From assembly GCA_934532985.1 (NCBI GenBank), contig CAKTAV010000003.1:62001-126000 (forward strand): a DNA stretch of 64,000 nt, given 5' to 3'. Each line of letters opens with the position of its first letter. Position 1 is the first letter of the stretch. Origin of the DNA: an uncultured Butyricicoccus sp. Its GTDB lineage: Bacteria > Bacillota > Clostridia > Oscillospirales > Butyricicoccaceae. The notes under the pieces were generated by a model. It had not been told where the DNA came from and ran no database searches. It saw only the letters and a list, made by a program, of their open reading frames with translations. Positions 33,601-42,339 of this stretch are shown here, piece after piece. Made by a program: the position numbers and the translations under genes.

Positions 33601-33801
33601 GAACTGCACCCCATTTGTTTAACTGGAAAATAGTGAATGGACTTTCATCTCTTTGCAAAATCACAAAAAAGGTTTATTTCCCCGGCAAAGCGGGAAGGAT
33701 GGAAAAGGAATAACCGCGCGCGGCTTCGCATACGCTGGAACAAAGGAGCCGGTATCGGCTTGGACTACCGGAAATAAAGCGGCGAAGGAGCGGCGAATCG
33801 T

Positions 33802-34335
33802 ATGTTCATTGTTACAACTAAGCTATCGGGAAAAAAGCTGCTGTGCGGAGCGGCAGTGGTGGCGGCGATTTTGCTCGGCGTGCGTGTGGCAACCCAGTTT
33901 GCCGGAGATGTCTCTGCACTGGGGACGGCGGTGGGAAGCGCCGTGGCGGCATCGACGAGCGGAACAGCTTCCACCAAGGTCAGCAGCAATCACGAGCGCG
34001 TGGAATACCTCAGCGCGTGCGGATGGGATGTGGATCCGGATTCCTGCGTGGTGCAGGACGTGATCATTCCATCGGATTTCAATGAGGTCTATCAAAACTA
34101 TGCGGAGATGCAGACCCAGCAGGGTTTCCATCTGGAAAAATACCGCGGGAAACGGGTCAAGCTGACGACCTATACGGTGAACAATGCGCCGGATGGAATG
34201 CAGCTGGAGGCCAATTTGCTGATCTTCCGCAATAAAGTCATTGCCGGAGATATTACCTCGCTCAGTGACGGGGGAATCGCGTATGGCCTGATTGATTCCG
34301 GTATTGGAACGCAGGAGGGCAGTGCAGCGAATTGA
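33802..34335 (+). CDS. DUF4830-domain membrane-anchored or secreted protein
   Basis: The 177-residue protein has an N-terminal membrane segment (about 10-30, KKLLCGAAVVAAILLGVRVA) and a Ser/Thr/Ala-rich linker. The C-terminal domain matches DUF4830: HERVEYLSACGWDVDPDSC, VIIPSDFNEVYQNYAEMQTQ, QGFHLEKYRGKRVKLTTYTV, NNAPDGMQLEANLLIFRNKV. No function is known for this domain; the protein is probably extracytoplasmic. AAGGAGCGGCG precedes the ATG. It is followed by rsuA, which has its own promoter. Confidence 0.75.
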   Translation: MFIVTTKLSGKKLLCGAAVVAAILLGVRVATQFAGDVSALGTAVGSAVAASTSGTASTKVSSNHERVEYLSACGWDVDPDSCVVQDVIIPSDFNEVYQNYAEMQTQQGFHLEKYRGKRVKLTTYTVNNAPDGMQLEANLLIFRNKVIAGDITSLSDGGIAYGLIDSGIGTQEGSAAN

Positions 34336-34421
34336 CACAGAATGGTCAAAAAGAAGAGCGAAAGTACTGGAAAATAGAGCGAAAATCCTTCTTTTCCATT
34401 CGACATTTCTCAAAATACACC

Positions 34422-34450
34422 TTGTGCAAATAGCACAAAAGTGATATAAT
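34422..34450 (+). promoter_or_regulatory. promoter of rsuA with overlapping palindrome
   Basis: TTGTGC (34422-34427) and TATAAT (34445-34450) are 17 bp apart. The -35 box is the left arm of TTGTGC-AAATA-GCACAA (34422-34438), so a regulator could compete with polymerase. Confidence 0.6.
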
Positions 34451-34483
34451 ATTTTATACGAAATTTTCCCTGAAAGGGACAGA

Positions 34484-35188
34484 ATGATGGCAGCACAACG
34501 AATTGACAAACTTTTGGCGTCGACGGGGCGCTATTCCCGTCGAGAGGCAGCGGCGCTTGCCAAGCGCGGCGCGGTTGCGGTGGACGGTGTCTGCTGCAAG
34601 GACGCCTCGCGCAAGGTGGATCCGGAACAGCAGGTACTCACCGTGGAGGGAGAGCGTATTGGCTATGAGCCGTTTGTGTATCTCATGCTGCACAAGCCGT
34701 GCGGTGTACTGTCGGCGACGGAGGACCGTGACCAGCAGACGGTATTGGATCTTTTGCCGGATCGGTATCGGACGATGGGTGTCTTTCCGGTGGGGCGGCT
34801 GGACAAGGATACGTCGGGACTGCTGCTGCTGACCAACGACGGCCCGCTGGGACACCGGCTGACTTCGCCCAAGCACGGGGTCAAAAAAATCTATCTGGCG
34901 GAGACCGACGGCACGCCGGACGAAGCGGCAGTACAAGCCTTCGCCGAGGGGCTGACGCTACGTGATGGAACGCAGTGTCGACCGGCGCTGCTGGAAATCC
35001 TGACACAGGGACGGGTGCGTGTCACTGTGCAGGAGGGAAAATATCATCAGGTACGACGGATGCTCGCAGCCTGCGGGACACCGGTTCTGACGCTGAAACG
35101 GCTTCAGGAGGGGGAAATTCCGCTGGATGAGCAGCTGCAGCCTGGGGAGTGGCGGCCCTTGACAGAGGCAGAACGGACGCTTCTATAG
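34484..35188 (+). CDS. rsuA: 16S rRNA pseudouridine synthase (RsuA family)
   Basis: The 234-residue protein has an N-terminal S4 RNA-binding domain (QRIDKLLASTGRYSRREAAA) and the RsuA/RluB catalytic core: YLMLHKPCGVLSATED, the catalytic Asp107 in VGRLDKDTSGLLLLTNDG, KHGVKKIYLAE and EGKYHQVRRMLAACG. RsuA converts U516 of 16S rRNA to pseudouridine; members of this family that modify 23S rRNA (RluB, RluE) are close, so the site is probable rather than certain. Two adjacent ATG codons (34484, 34487) could start it. Confidence 0.88.
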   Translation: MMAAQRIDKLLASTGRYSRREAAALAKRGAVAVDGVCCKDASRKVDPEQQVLTVEGERIGYEPFVYLMLHKPCGVLSATEDRDQQTVLDLLPDRYRTMGVFPVGRLDKDTSGLLLLTNDGPLGHRLTSPKHGVKKIYLAETDGTPDEAAVQAFAEGLTLRDGTQCRPALLEILTQGRVRVTVQEGKYHQVRRMLAACGTPVLTLKRLQEGEIPLDEQLQPGEWRPLTEAERTLL

Positions 35189-35221
35189 GAAAAACTGCGT
35201 AAAACTTCGTTTTAGTCCTAT
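35185..35221. other. nested hairpin after rsuA
   Basis: ATAGGA pairs with TCCTAT, and inside it TAAAAC pairs with GTTTTA around TTC. No T-run follows, so it is a weak terminator at best; it may protect the 3' end of the message. Confidence 0.35.
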
Positions 35222-35413
35222 AAGATGTTACTAGTGGGAAAAGTCACAAAAAATATAGAAAAAATTTGTACAAAAAGTTGTCGATTTGTGTTATACTCTA
35301 ATAAGTGATCGAATACAGAGAAAAAGAATTGTATACTTTGGATGGAATGTCGGCAGGGAGGATCGATTCCTAAGGAATACCCCGCCGAGAAATTATTAAG
35401 AAGGGTGAGAAAG

Positions 35414-36511
35414 ATGGCATCAAGATTGTTTCAATCGATTATTCTCCAAATGAAGGATGCAGTGGACCGAACGATCGGCATCATTGACGCCAGCGGTACG
35501 GTCGTTGCGTGTTCTGACCTGAAGCGGATTGGAGAAATGCGAGAAGATGCGGCAGCAGAGCTGTCCTATGTCGGCGATATGATTCGATTCGGCGGTTATA
35601 CATACCGTCCGGTTTCGGACCGCAGCTCGCGCTTTGAGTATGCGGTGTTTGTGCATGGCGAGGATGAAAACGCTCGCAGCTATTGCTCGATTGTATGTGT
35701 TTCTATCAGCAATATTAAAACGCTGTATGACGAAAAGCACGATAAGGCAACCTTTATTAAAAACATTATTCTCGACAATGTTCTGCCGGGTGATATTTAC
35801 ATCAAGTCGCGTGAGCTGCATTTCGAGGGTGATGTTCCGCGCCTTGTTATGCTGATCCGTCAGGTGGATAACACCGACGTGGCGGCGCTGGATATTGTAC
35901 AGGGTCTGTTCCCGGACAAGCAGAAGGATTTTGTCATTCATGTCAATGAGACGGACATCGTTGTCGTCAAGGAAGTTCGCGAGAACACCGAGATGAAGGA
36001 AATGATTAAAATCGCCAAGGACATTGAGGACGCACTGCAAAACGAAATTCAGATGAACTGCCAGATCGGCATTGGCTCGATCTCCAGTCAGCTGAAGGAT
36101 GTTGCGAAATCCTTTAAGGAAGCGCAGGTTGCCCTGGAGGTTGGCTCGGTATTTGATACCGAAAAGAATATCATCACGTATGAGAACCTCGGCATTGCGC
36201 GTCTGATTTATCAGCTGCCGACGACGCTGTGTGAAATGTATCTGACGGAGGTATTCCGCAAGGGCTCGATTGATGCTCTGGACCAGGAAACCCTGTTTAC
36301 CATCCAAAAGTTCTTTGAAAACAATCTGAATGTTTCGGAGACCTCGCGCAAGCTGTTTGTTCATCGCAACACGCTGGTTTACCGACTGGAAAAAATTAAA
36401 AAGCTGACAGGACTGGATCTGCGCGAATTCGATCATGCTATTGTCTTTAAGGTTGCGCTGATGGTTCGCAAGTATCTGGCTTCCCGCGAAGAGGGACGCA
36501 TCCTGTCGTAA
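35414..36511 (+). CDS. PucR/CdaR-like helix-turn-helix regulator
   Basis: The 365-residue protein has an N-terminal sugar-diacid-type sensor (SIILQMKDAVDRTIGIIDAS, GTVVACSDLKRIGEM, as in CdaR), a GGDEF-like middle region, and a C-terminal PucR helix-turn-helix: FENNLNVSETSRKLFVHRNT, LVYRLEKIKKLTGLDLREFD. Such proteins activate genes for organic acids or purines, but many in Clostridia are uncharacterised. The ATG at 35414 follows AGAAGGGTGAG. It precedes a small membrane peptide and an S41 protease, which it may or may not control. Confidence 0.85.
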   Translation: MASRLFQSIILQMKDAVDRTIGIIDASGTVVACSDLKRIGEMREDAAAELSYVGDMIRFGGYTYRPVSDRSSRFEYAVFVHGEDENARSYCSIVCVSISNIKTLYDEKHDKATFIKNIILDNVLPGDIYIKSRELHFEGDVPRLVMLIRQVDNTDVAALDIVQGLFPDKQKDFVIHVNETDIVVVKEVRENTEMKEMIKIAKDIEDALQNEIQMNCQIGIGSISSQLKDVAKSFKEAQVALEVGSVFDTEKNIITYENLGIARLIYQLPTTLCEMYLTEVFRKGSIDALDQETLFTIQKFFENNLNVSETSRKLFVHRNTLVYRLEKIKKLTGLDLREFDHAIVFKVALMVRKYLASREEGRILS

Positions 36512-36535
36512 GCTGGAAAGGAAGCAAAGTCAATT

Positions 36536-36631
36536 ATGATGAATCCCGAAAAGAGCCGGCGCATTGTTGCCATTGTGGCTCTTTGCCTGGCAGTGCTGAT
36601 GTTCTTAAGCATCTTCTCGGTATTGCTGTAA
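36536..36631 (+). CDS. 31-residue single-pass membrane peptide (Prli42-like size and layout)
   Basis: The frame encodes MMNPEKSRRIVAIVALCLAV, then LMFLSIFSVLL. A short basic head is followed by one hydrophobic helix to the C-terminus. An AAGGAAG box lies 11 bases upstream, a little far. The size and basic-head/helix design resemble Prli42, the membrane peptide that anchors stressosomes in Listeria, but the match is by layout only. It sits between the PucR-like regulator (24 bp upstream) and the S41 protease, with a terminator directly after it, which argues it is expressed with the regulator. Confidence 0.6.
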   Translation: MMNPEKSRRIVAIVALCLAVLMFLSIFSVLL

Positions 36632-36658
36632 CCAAGTCAACCGCGAAACAACAATTCT

Positions 36659-36692
36659 CTGCCGCAGGTAGCTTGCCTGCGGCAGTTGTATT
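36659..36692 (+). terminator. probable intrinsic terminator
   Basis: CTGCCGCAGG and CCTGCGGCAG pair perfectly over 10 bp with a short loop; the tail TTGTATTGC is only moderately T-rich. Confidence 0.65.
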
Positions 36693-36748
36693 GCATTATA
36701 AGTACAGATGACCATACTTTGGCCGCGTGAGGGGAAAGGATTCTTGGT

Positions 36749-37966
36749 ATGGACGAGATGGAAGAGCAGAAGATTTCAAAGAAAAAGGCCATTCGATATG
36801 GCGCGTTGGCGGCGGTCGGATGCAGCATTGTTACCGGCGCGGCGGCTGTGGCGATTACGCTGCATGCGGCAGGCGTGCCGACGGAAATGCAGCCGATCGT
36901 CAACACGATGAAAGAAATCCAGTCCATTGTGGATCAGCGCTTTGTTGGAGAATATACGATGGACAGCGTAGAGGACTACGCATTGACCGGCTATGTGGAA
37001 GGCCTTGGCGACCGCTGGTCGTATTATATGACGCCGGAAGCGTATGAACAGTACAAAAAGGACAACGAGGACACGCGCACCGGCATCGGCGTGACGGTGT
37101 CACCGTCCTATGATAAAAACGACGAGGTAAATGCGCTGGTAGTGCAGACTGTTGCGGTGGGGTCTCCGGCGGAAAAGGCGGGTTTTGGCTCGTATGACCG
37201 CATTACCAAGGTGGACGGCAAGACCATCAAGCAGCTTGGCGGCTATGATAAGACGGTAGACGCGGTGCGCGGCAAGAGCGGAACAAAGGTCACACTGACG
37301 TATGAAGACTATGAAACCGGCGAGACGGAGGAATGTACGCTCAAGCGGGCGGAGTTTGAACAGATTTATGTCACCTCTCGTATGATGGCAAATTCGATCG
37401 GCTATGTTAAAATCGACCGCTTTGCCTCGGAGACAGATGAACAGTTTGTCAAGGAGCTCAAGAGTCTGGAAAAACAGGGCGCAAAGAGCCTGCTCTTTGA
37501 CCTGCGCGACAATCCGGGCGGCTCGCTGGATTCGCTGGTCAACTGTCTGGATCCGCTGCTGCCGGAGGGAAAAATAATCACGCTGAAGTCCAAGAGCGGC
37601 AAGACCGAAGAATTTACGTCGGACGCGAAGGAAGTGGATCTGCCGATGACGGTTCTTGTCAACAAGGATTCGTACAGCGCGGCGGAGTTCTTTGCGGAAG
37701 CGCTGCGCGAATATGACAAGGCGGAAATCGTCGGTGAAAAGACCTGCGGCAAGGGTTATTCGCAGATTACCTATGAGTTGAGCAACGGCGGCGCAATTGG
37801 TCTGTCGAGCAATTGCTACTATACGCCGGACGGCAAGAGCCTGATTGGCGTCGGCGTGGAGCCGGATGTGAAATGCAGTCTGACGAAAAAGCAGAAGGCA
37901 AAGAAATATGTTCTGACGGACGAACAGGATCCGCAGATTCAGGCGGCGTTAAAAACACTGAAATAA
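36749..37966 (+). CDS. S41-family C-terminal processing peptidase (CtpA-like)
   Basis: The 405-residue protein has an N-terminal membrane anchor (about 18-40), a PDZ domain (about 110-190: GIGVTVSPSYDKNDEVNALV, VGSPAEKAGFGSYDRITKVD) and the S41 core (SIGYVKIDRFASETDEQFVK, LLFDLRDNPGGSLDSLV). The catalytic Ser310 (NKDSYSAAEFF) and Lys335 (GEKTCGKGYSQ) are 25 residues apart, as in known CtpA/Prc enzymes. It cleaves exported proteins on the outer face of the membrane. AGGGGAAAGG precedes the ATG at some distance. It is a single gene before greA. Confidence 0.93.
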   Translation: MDEMEEQKISKKKAIRYGALAAVGCSIVTGAAAVAITLHAAGVPTEMQPIVNTMKEIQSIVDQRFVGEYTMDSVEDYALTGYVEGLGDRWSYYMTPEAYEQYKKDNEDTRTGIGVTVSPSYDKNDEVNALVVQTVAVGSPAEKAGFGSYDRITKVDGKTIKQLGGYDKTVDAVRGKSGTKVTLTYEDYETGETEECTLKRAEFEQIYVTSRMMANSIGYVKIDRFASETDEQFVKELKSLEKQGAKSLLFDLRDNPGGSLDSLVNCLDPLLPEGKIITLKSKSGKTEEFTSDAKEVDLPMTVLVNKDSYSAAEFFAEALREYDKAEIVGEKTCGKGYSQITYELSNGGAIGLSSNCYYTPDGKSLIGVGVEPDVKCSLTKKQKAKKYVLTDEQDPQIQAALKTLK

Positions 37967-38112
37967 TGACGAAAATTCACAATTTTGCGTGCAATAAGCC
38001 GGATTTGTGAAAGCGCGCTTGACATTGCACAAGTGCATTTATATAATGAAAAGTACCGCAGTGTCGCACGGCGTGCGGCGCAATATCTGGTCGGAAAGGA
38101 ACTATCACTCTC

Positions 38113-38589
38113 ATGAAGCAGGAGTTTAAACTTACAGAAGAAAATCTGGAAAAACTGAAGCAGGAGCTGGAATATCTCAAGACGGTTCGTATGCAGGAGG
38201 TCGCAGAGCAGATTAAGGAAGCTCGTTCGTTCGGTGACCTTTCGGAGAATGCCGAGTACGACGAAGCCAAGAACGAGCAGGGTCGTGTCGCTTCCCGTAT
38301 CGCCGAGCTGGAGACCATCGTTTCGCACGCGGTTATTATCTCGGAGGACATGTACGCCAAGGATGAGGTGTCCCCGGGCTGCCGCTTTAAGGTTCTGGAC
38401 TTGGAATTTGACGAAGAGGAAGAGTACCATTTCGTTGGTTCGCAGGAGTCCGATCCGCTGGACGGCAAGATTTCGGATGAATCCCCGTTTGGCAAGGCTG
38501 TTCTGGGTCACAAGATCGGTGATATCGTCGAGGTAGAGGCGCCGAATGACGAGATCATCCGCTTTAAGATCACAGACATTATCAAGTAA
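38113..38589 (+). CDS. greA: transcription elongation factor GreA
   Basis: The 158-residue protein has the N-terminal coiled coil with its acidic tip (EARSFGDLSENAEYDEAKNE) and the C-terminal FKBP-like domain (EYHFVGSQESDPLDGKISDE, SPFGKAVLGHKIGDIVEVEA). It rescues backtracked RNA polymerase by stimulating transcript cleavage. Length is standard. GGAAAGGAAC precedes the ATG. It lies before lysS, a common pairing, with a terminator between. Confidence 0.97.
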   Translation: MKQEFKLTEENLEKLKQELEYLKTVRMQEVAEQIKEARSFGDLSENAEYDEAKNEQGRVASRIAELETIVSHAVIISEDMYAKDEVSPGCRFKVLDLEFDEEEEYHFVGSQESDPLDGKISDESPFGKAVLGHKIGDIVEVEAPNDEIIRFKITDIIK

Positions 38590-38601
38590 ACATACGGTGG
38601 A

Positions 38602-38645
38602 AAAAGGCTGTCTTTGCACAAAATTCGTTCGAAGACAGTCCTTTT
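38602..38645 (+). terminator. intrinsic terminator between greA and lysS
   Basis: AAAAGGCTGTCTT and AAGACAGTCCTTTT pair over 13 bp (one G-U) around a 17-base loop. It is only 27 bp from lysS, so it may act as a partial terminator that still lets some reads into lysS. Confidence 0.75.
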
Positions 38646-38672
38646 GTCCTACATATACAGGAGGAGAAAAGC

Positions 38673-40175
38673 ATGGCAGAGCAGAATCAGCAGCCGAAGA
38701 ATTCCAAGCCGGTTCGTTCGGAATCGGAAGAATATGCCGTTCGCAGTCAGAAGCTGCAAACACTGCGCGATGACGGAAAGGATCCGTTTACGCAGGTGCG
38801 CTTTGACCGCACGAATTACACGACGGATATCATTGAGCATTACGACGAGATGGAGGGCAAGGTTGTCCGTCTGGCGGGTCGCATGATGAGCAAGCGCGTG
38901 ATGGGTAAGATGTCGTTCTCGGATATGTCCGACCGCTACGGCCGCATTCAGCTGGTCGTTCGCCGCGACGTCATCGGCGAGGACGAGTACAAGGCATATA
39001 AGAAGCTGGATATTGGCGATATTGTCGGTATTGAGGGCGAGGTATTTCGCACGCAGAAGGGTGAGATCTCGGTGCGTGTCAGCGAACTGGTTCTGCTGTC
39101 TAAGTCGCTGCGTCCGCTGCCGGAGAAGTGGCATGGGCTGACTAATACGGACATTCGCTACCGTCAGCGCTATGTCGATCTGATCGTCAATCCGGAAGTA
39201 CGCGACACGTTTGAAAAGCGCTCCAAGATTGTCCGCGAGATCCGCAACTTTATGGACAGCCGCGGATTCATGGAAGTAGAGACCCCGTGCCTGAATACCA
39301 TTCCGGGCGGCGCGGCAGCACGTCCGTTTATCACGCACCACAATGCGCTGGATATCGACATGTATATGCGTATTGCAACCGAACTGCATCTGAAGCGTCT
39401 GATTGTCGGCGGCCTGGAGCAGGTTTACGAAATCGGTCGTATCTTCCGCAACGAGGGCATGGATACCAAGCACAATCCGGAGTTCACCACGATTGAGCTG
39501 TATCAGGCGTACACGGACTACAAGGGCATGATGGATATCACCGAGGATATGGTTATCCATTGCTGTGAAAAGGTTCTGGGCACGACCAAGGTTACCTATC
39601 AGGGCACCGAGATTGACTTCTCCAAGGGCTGGCGCCGCATGACGATGGCAGACGCTGTCAAGGAAGCAACCGGACTGGACTTCATGGCGATGGACGGCGA
39701 ACAGGCTCTGGCGGCGGTTAAGGAATCCGGTGTCGAGATCGAAAAGGGCAAGGACAGCTGGGGTGATCTGCTGGCGCTGATGTATGAGGAAAAGGTCGAG
39801 GAGACCTTGATTCAGCCGACCTTTATCATGGACTATCCGGTAGAGGTGTCTCCGCTGGCAAAGCGTAAGCCGAGTGACCCGCGCCTGACTGAGCGCTTTG
39901 AGTGCTTTGTCTATGGCCGTGAGCTGTGCAATGCGTTCTCTGAGCTGAACGATCCGGTGGATCAGCGTGGACGTTTCGAGCGTCAGGTTGCACTGCGTGA
40001 GGCAGGCGACGACGAGGCAAACATGATGGATATGGATTACCTCAACGCGATGGAGTACGGTCTTCCGCCCACGGGCGGTATGGGCATGGGCATCGACCGT
40101 CTGGTTATGTTCCTGACGGACAGCTCGTCCATCCGCGATGTCCTGTTGTTCCCGACGATGAAACCACTGGACTAA
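38673..40175 (+). CDS. lysS: lysyl-tRNA synthetase, class II
   Basis: The 500-residue enzyme charges tRNA-Lys. An OB-fold anticodon domain (KVVRLAGRMMSKRVMGKMSF) precedes the class II core: motif 1 region FMDSRGFMEVETPCLNTIPG, motif 2 YEIGRIFRNEGMDTKHNPEF and motif 3 GGMGMGIDRLVMFLTDSSSI, followed by RDVLLFPTMKP. AGGAGGAG precedes the ATG. Length is normal. No T-box leader is present upstream. Confidence 0.97.
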   Translation: MAEQNQQPKNSKPVRSESEEYAVRSQKLQTLRDDGKDPFTQVRFDRTNYTTDIIEHYDEMEGKVVRLAGRMMSKRVMGKMSFSDMSDRYGRIQLVVRRDVIGEDEYKAYKKLDIGDIVGIEGEVFRTQKGEISVRVSELVLLSKSLRPLPEKWHGLTNTDIRYRQRYVDLIVNPEVRDTFEKRSKIVREIRNFMDSRGFMEVETPCLNTIPGGAAARPFITHHNALDIDMYMRIATELHLKRLIVGGLEQVYEIGRIFRNEGMDTKHNPEFTTIELYQAYTDYKGMMDITEDMVIHCCEKVLGTTKVTYQGTEIDFSKGWRRMTMADAVKEATGLDFMAMDGEQALAAVKESGVEIEKGKDSWGDLLALMYEEKVEETLIQPTFIMDYPVEVSPLAKRKPSDPRLTERFECFVYGRELCNAFSELNDPVDQRGRFERQVALREAGDDEANMMDMDYLNAMEYGLPPTGGMGMGIDRLVMFLTDSSSIRDVLLFPTMKPLD

Positions 40176-40193
40176 GCAAATACAAGAAGAATC

Positions 40194-40226
40194 AATGGGC
40201 AATTCCAATCGGGATTGCCCATTTTC
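40194..40226 (+). terminator. intrinsic terminator after lysS
   Basis: AATGGGCAAT and ATTGCCCATT pair over 10 bp with a 10-base loop, followed by TTC. Confidence 0.85.
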
Positions 40227-40267
40227 TAAAATGAATGGAAATACAATTGTTACTTGGAGATAATGAA

Positions 40268-40654
40268 ATGCATAGAGAAGAATTAGAAAAATATATTAAG
40301 GATAATTACAGTAGCGAACCGGATTATCCGTGGATAAAATATCCCGATTACGAAGTGTTTCGTCATACAAGTAATAAAAAATGGTTTGCGCTTATTATGG
40401 AAGTGCCGAAAGACAAACTGGGATTGCCGACAAATGATAGTTTGAGTGTTGTTAATTTTAAGTGTGACCCAATATTGATAGGTTCTTTGCTTGGCAAAGA
40501 CGGATACTTTCCGGCATATCATATGAGTAAAACAAGCTGGATAACAGCCGCGCTGGATGGAACTGTTTTAGATGATGAAATCAAAATGCTTTTGGATATG
40601 AGCTTTGAAGCAACTGCACCCAAAATACGCAAGAAGAAAAAAGAAGGAATTTGA
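40268..40654 (+). CDS. MmcQ/YjbR-family protein
   Basis: The 128-residue protein matches the MmcQ/YjbR (DUF419) fold: PWIKYPDYEVFRHTSNKKWF, ALIMEVPKDKLGL, VVNFKCDPILIGSLLGKDGY, FPAYHMSKTSWITAALDGTV. These proteins have a CyaY-like fold and probably bind DNA; no pathway is fixed. The ATG at 40268 follows TTGGAG with an 8-base spacer. The gene is clearly more AT-rich than lysS before it, suggesting later arrival. Confidence 0.85.
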   Translation: MHREELEKYIKDNYSSEPDYPWIKYPDYEVFRHTSNKKWFALIMEVPKDKLGLPTNDSLSVVNFKCDPILIGSLLGKDGYFPAYHMSKTSWITAALDGTVLDDEIKMLLDMSFEATAPKIRKKKKEGI

Positions 40655-40663
40655 TATATTTTT

Positions 40664-40706
40664 GCCCTTTGAGAGAAGAGAAATCCACTCTCAAAGGGCT
40701 TTTTTC
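40664..40706 (+). terminator. intrinsic terminator after the YjbR-family gene
   Basis: GCCCTTTGAGAG and CTCTCAAAGGGC form a perfect 12-bp stem with a 12-base loop and seven T residues. Confidence 0.92.
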
Positions 40707-40800
40707 TGAACCGAATCGCTGCATTGACCCGGATGACAGAGCTGTTTATAATAAGGATATGAGTACACTGACGAAATTTGCGTGATGGAGAAGCGAGAGC

Positions 40801-41226
40801 ATGATTAGAGAATTACAAAAAGCGGATATTCATCGGGTTGCTGATATATGGCTCGATACCAATCGAAAGGCACATTCCTTTATCGCTGCGCAATACTGGA
40901 ACAATCATTTCGGATTGGTGAAAGAACAGTTATCACAGGCGGAAGTCTATGTGTTTGAGAAGGATCAAAAAATACAAGGCTTTATCGGAGTAAACGGAGA
41001 CTATATAGAAGGCATCTTTGTTTCGGACGAAATGCAATCACAAGGCATAGGGAAGTGTTTGCTGAATTATATCAAGAATAGAAAAAAGAAGCTGTCATTA
41101 AACGTGTACCAGAAGAATACACGGGCAATACATTTTTACCAAAGAGAAGGTTTTGTAATTCAGTGGGAAGAATTTGAGGAAGCTACGAATGAGAAAGATT
41201 ATGTGATGCTATGGCAAAAGGAATAG
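40801..41226 (+). CDS. GNAT-family N-acetyltransferase
   Basis: The 141-residue protein is a single GNAT fold. It shows QGFIGVNGDYIEGIFVSDEM followed by the acetyl-CoA loop QSQGIGKCLLNYIK (Q-x-x-G-x-G pattern), LNVYQKNTRAIHFYQREGFV and a C-terminal VMLWQKE. The acceptor is unknown; the length and sequence resemble YjaB-type acetyltransferases. It is AT-rich like the preceding gene. A clear ribosome binding site (GGAGAAGCGAGAG) precedes the ATG. Confidence 0.87.
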   Translation: MIRELQKADIHRVADIWLDTNRKAHSFIAAQYWNNHFGLVKEQLSQAEVYVFEKDQKIQGFIGVNGDYIEGIFVSDEMQSQGIGKCLLNYIKNRKKKLSLNVYQKNTRAIHFYQREGFVIQWEEFEEATNEKDYVMLWQKE

Positions 41227-41347
41227 AAATGGTGCCTTGTTCGACGGCTCTTTGAGAGAGAAAAATCCTTAACACCACGGCGCACGAAAAATCAAGAACG
41301 AAGCCTCCTGTTTTGATAGACTGTACTCACAGAAAGGGAGTGAGCAG

Positions 41348-42229
41348 ATGAATTGGATACAAGGCATACAGCGGGCGATTGACTATGTGGAAGCGAATAT
41401 AACTGAGGAAATCGATGTGGAAGAAGTGGCAAAACAAGCCTATTCCTCTTCCTTTCATTTTCAACGCGTATTTGGCATTCTATGTGGCTTTTCACTGGGC
41501 GATTATATTCGTATGCGTCGGCTTTCGCTTGCCGGAGAAGAACTGTCGAAGGGAAATGCGAAAATTATTGATATCGCGATGAAATATGGATATGATACGC
41601 CGGAGAGCTTTTCTCGTGCCTTTCACCGATTTCACAGCATTTCACCCAGCGAAGCAAAACGCCATGGAAATGTCAAAATATTTACTCCCCTGTCTGTCAA
41701 ACTAACACTAACAGGAGGCAGTAAAATGGATTACCGAATCGAAAAGCGGGATGCGTTCCCGATTGTGTGCAAGAGAAAGCGCGTGGGCAAGCCGCAGTCG
41801 GCCAATGCCACGCCGGACATCACAGCGATGTGGAAGGAATACGGCGCAGACGGCACGATGCAGCGATTGCTTGCATGCATGCCGAAACATCCGGTGATGA
41901 AGGGCTTGCTGGGTATTTGCTTCTCTTCAGAGCTGGACGGCGATCAGTTTCCGTATGGGATCGGTGTGGAGTACGGAGGAGGAACGGTCGACGATGATTT
42001 GGAGATTGTGACCATTCCAGCCAATACCTATACGGTGTTTACGAGTAAGGGCAAGATGCCGGACGCCTTTATTGAAACCTATCATCGCATCGTCACGGAA
42101 TTTTTTCCGCAGAGTACACAATATGAATATGCCGAGAATGTCGAATTTGAGGTGTATTCGTCAGACGATATTTCCGACCCAAATTATCATTGTGAAATTT
42201 GGATTGCAGTGAAGGAAAAAGCAGAGTAA
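41348..42229 (+). CDS. AraC-family regulator with GyrI-like effector domain
   Basis: The 293-residue protein has an N-terminal AraC pair of helix-turn-helix motifs (ITEEIDVEEVAKQAYSSSFH, FQRVFGILCGFSLGDYIRMR; KIIDIAMKYGYDTPESFSRA, FHRFHSISPSEAKR). A C-terminal GyrI-like small-molecule-binding domain follows from about residue 125 (MDYRIEKRDAFPIVCKRKRV, EIVTIPANTYTVFTSKGKMP). This Rob/SoxS-like architecture often senses drugs. A paralogue of the same design lies at 44727-45713. AAAGGGAGTGAGC precedes the ATG. It may control the nearby bile salt hydrolase or the MATE exporter; that is inference. Confidence 0.9.
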   Translation: MNWIQGIQRAIDYVEANITEEIDVEEVAKQAYSSSFHFQRVFGILCGFSLGDYIRMRRLSLAGEELSKGNAKIIDIAMKYGYDTPESFSRAFHRFHSISPSEAKRHGNVKIFTPLSVKLTLTGGSKMDYRIEKRDAFPIVCKRKRVGKPQSANATPDITAMWKEYGADGTMQRLLACMPKHPVMKGLLGICFSSELDGDQFPYGIGVEYGGGTVDDDLEIVTIPANTYTVFTSKGKMPDAFIETYHRIVTEFFPQSTQYEYAENVEFEVYSSDDISDPNYHCEIWIAVKEKAE

Positions 42230-42253
42230 AATAAGAATAAGAACAGAAAATAA

Positions 42254-42287
42254 CCCTGAGAGCAGCGTGCTCTTAGGGCTATTTTTC
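42254..42287 (+). terminator. intrinsic terminator after the AraC-GyrI gene
   Basis: CCCTGAGAGCA and TGCTCTTAGGG pair over 11 bp (one G-U) with loop GCG, followed by CTATTTTTC. Confidence 0.85.
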
Positions 42288-42339
42288 TATGCACGTCGTT
42301 AGCCGAAGCGCGATCGGAGAGAATAGGAGGAAACGCATA

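Noticed and set aside
38649..40208. Long antisense open frame across lysS
   Set aside because: Same cause as for pnp; it reads as Arg/His/Gln-rich noise.
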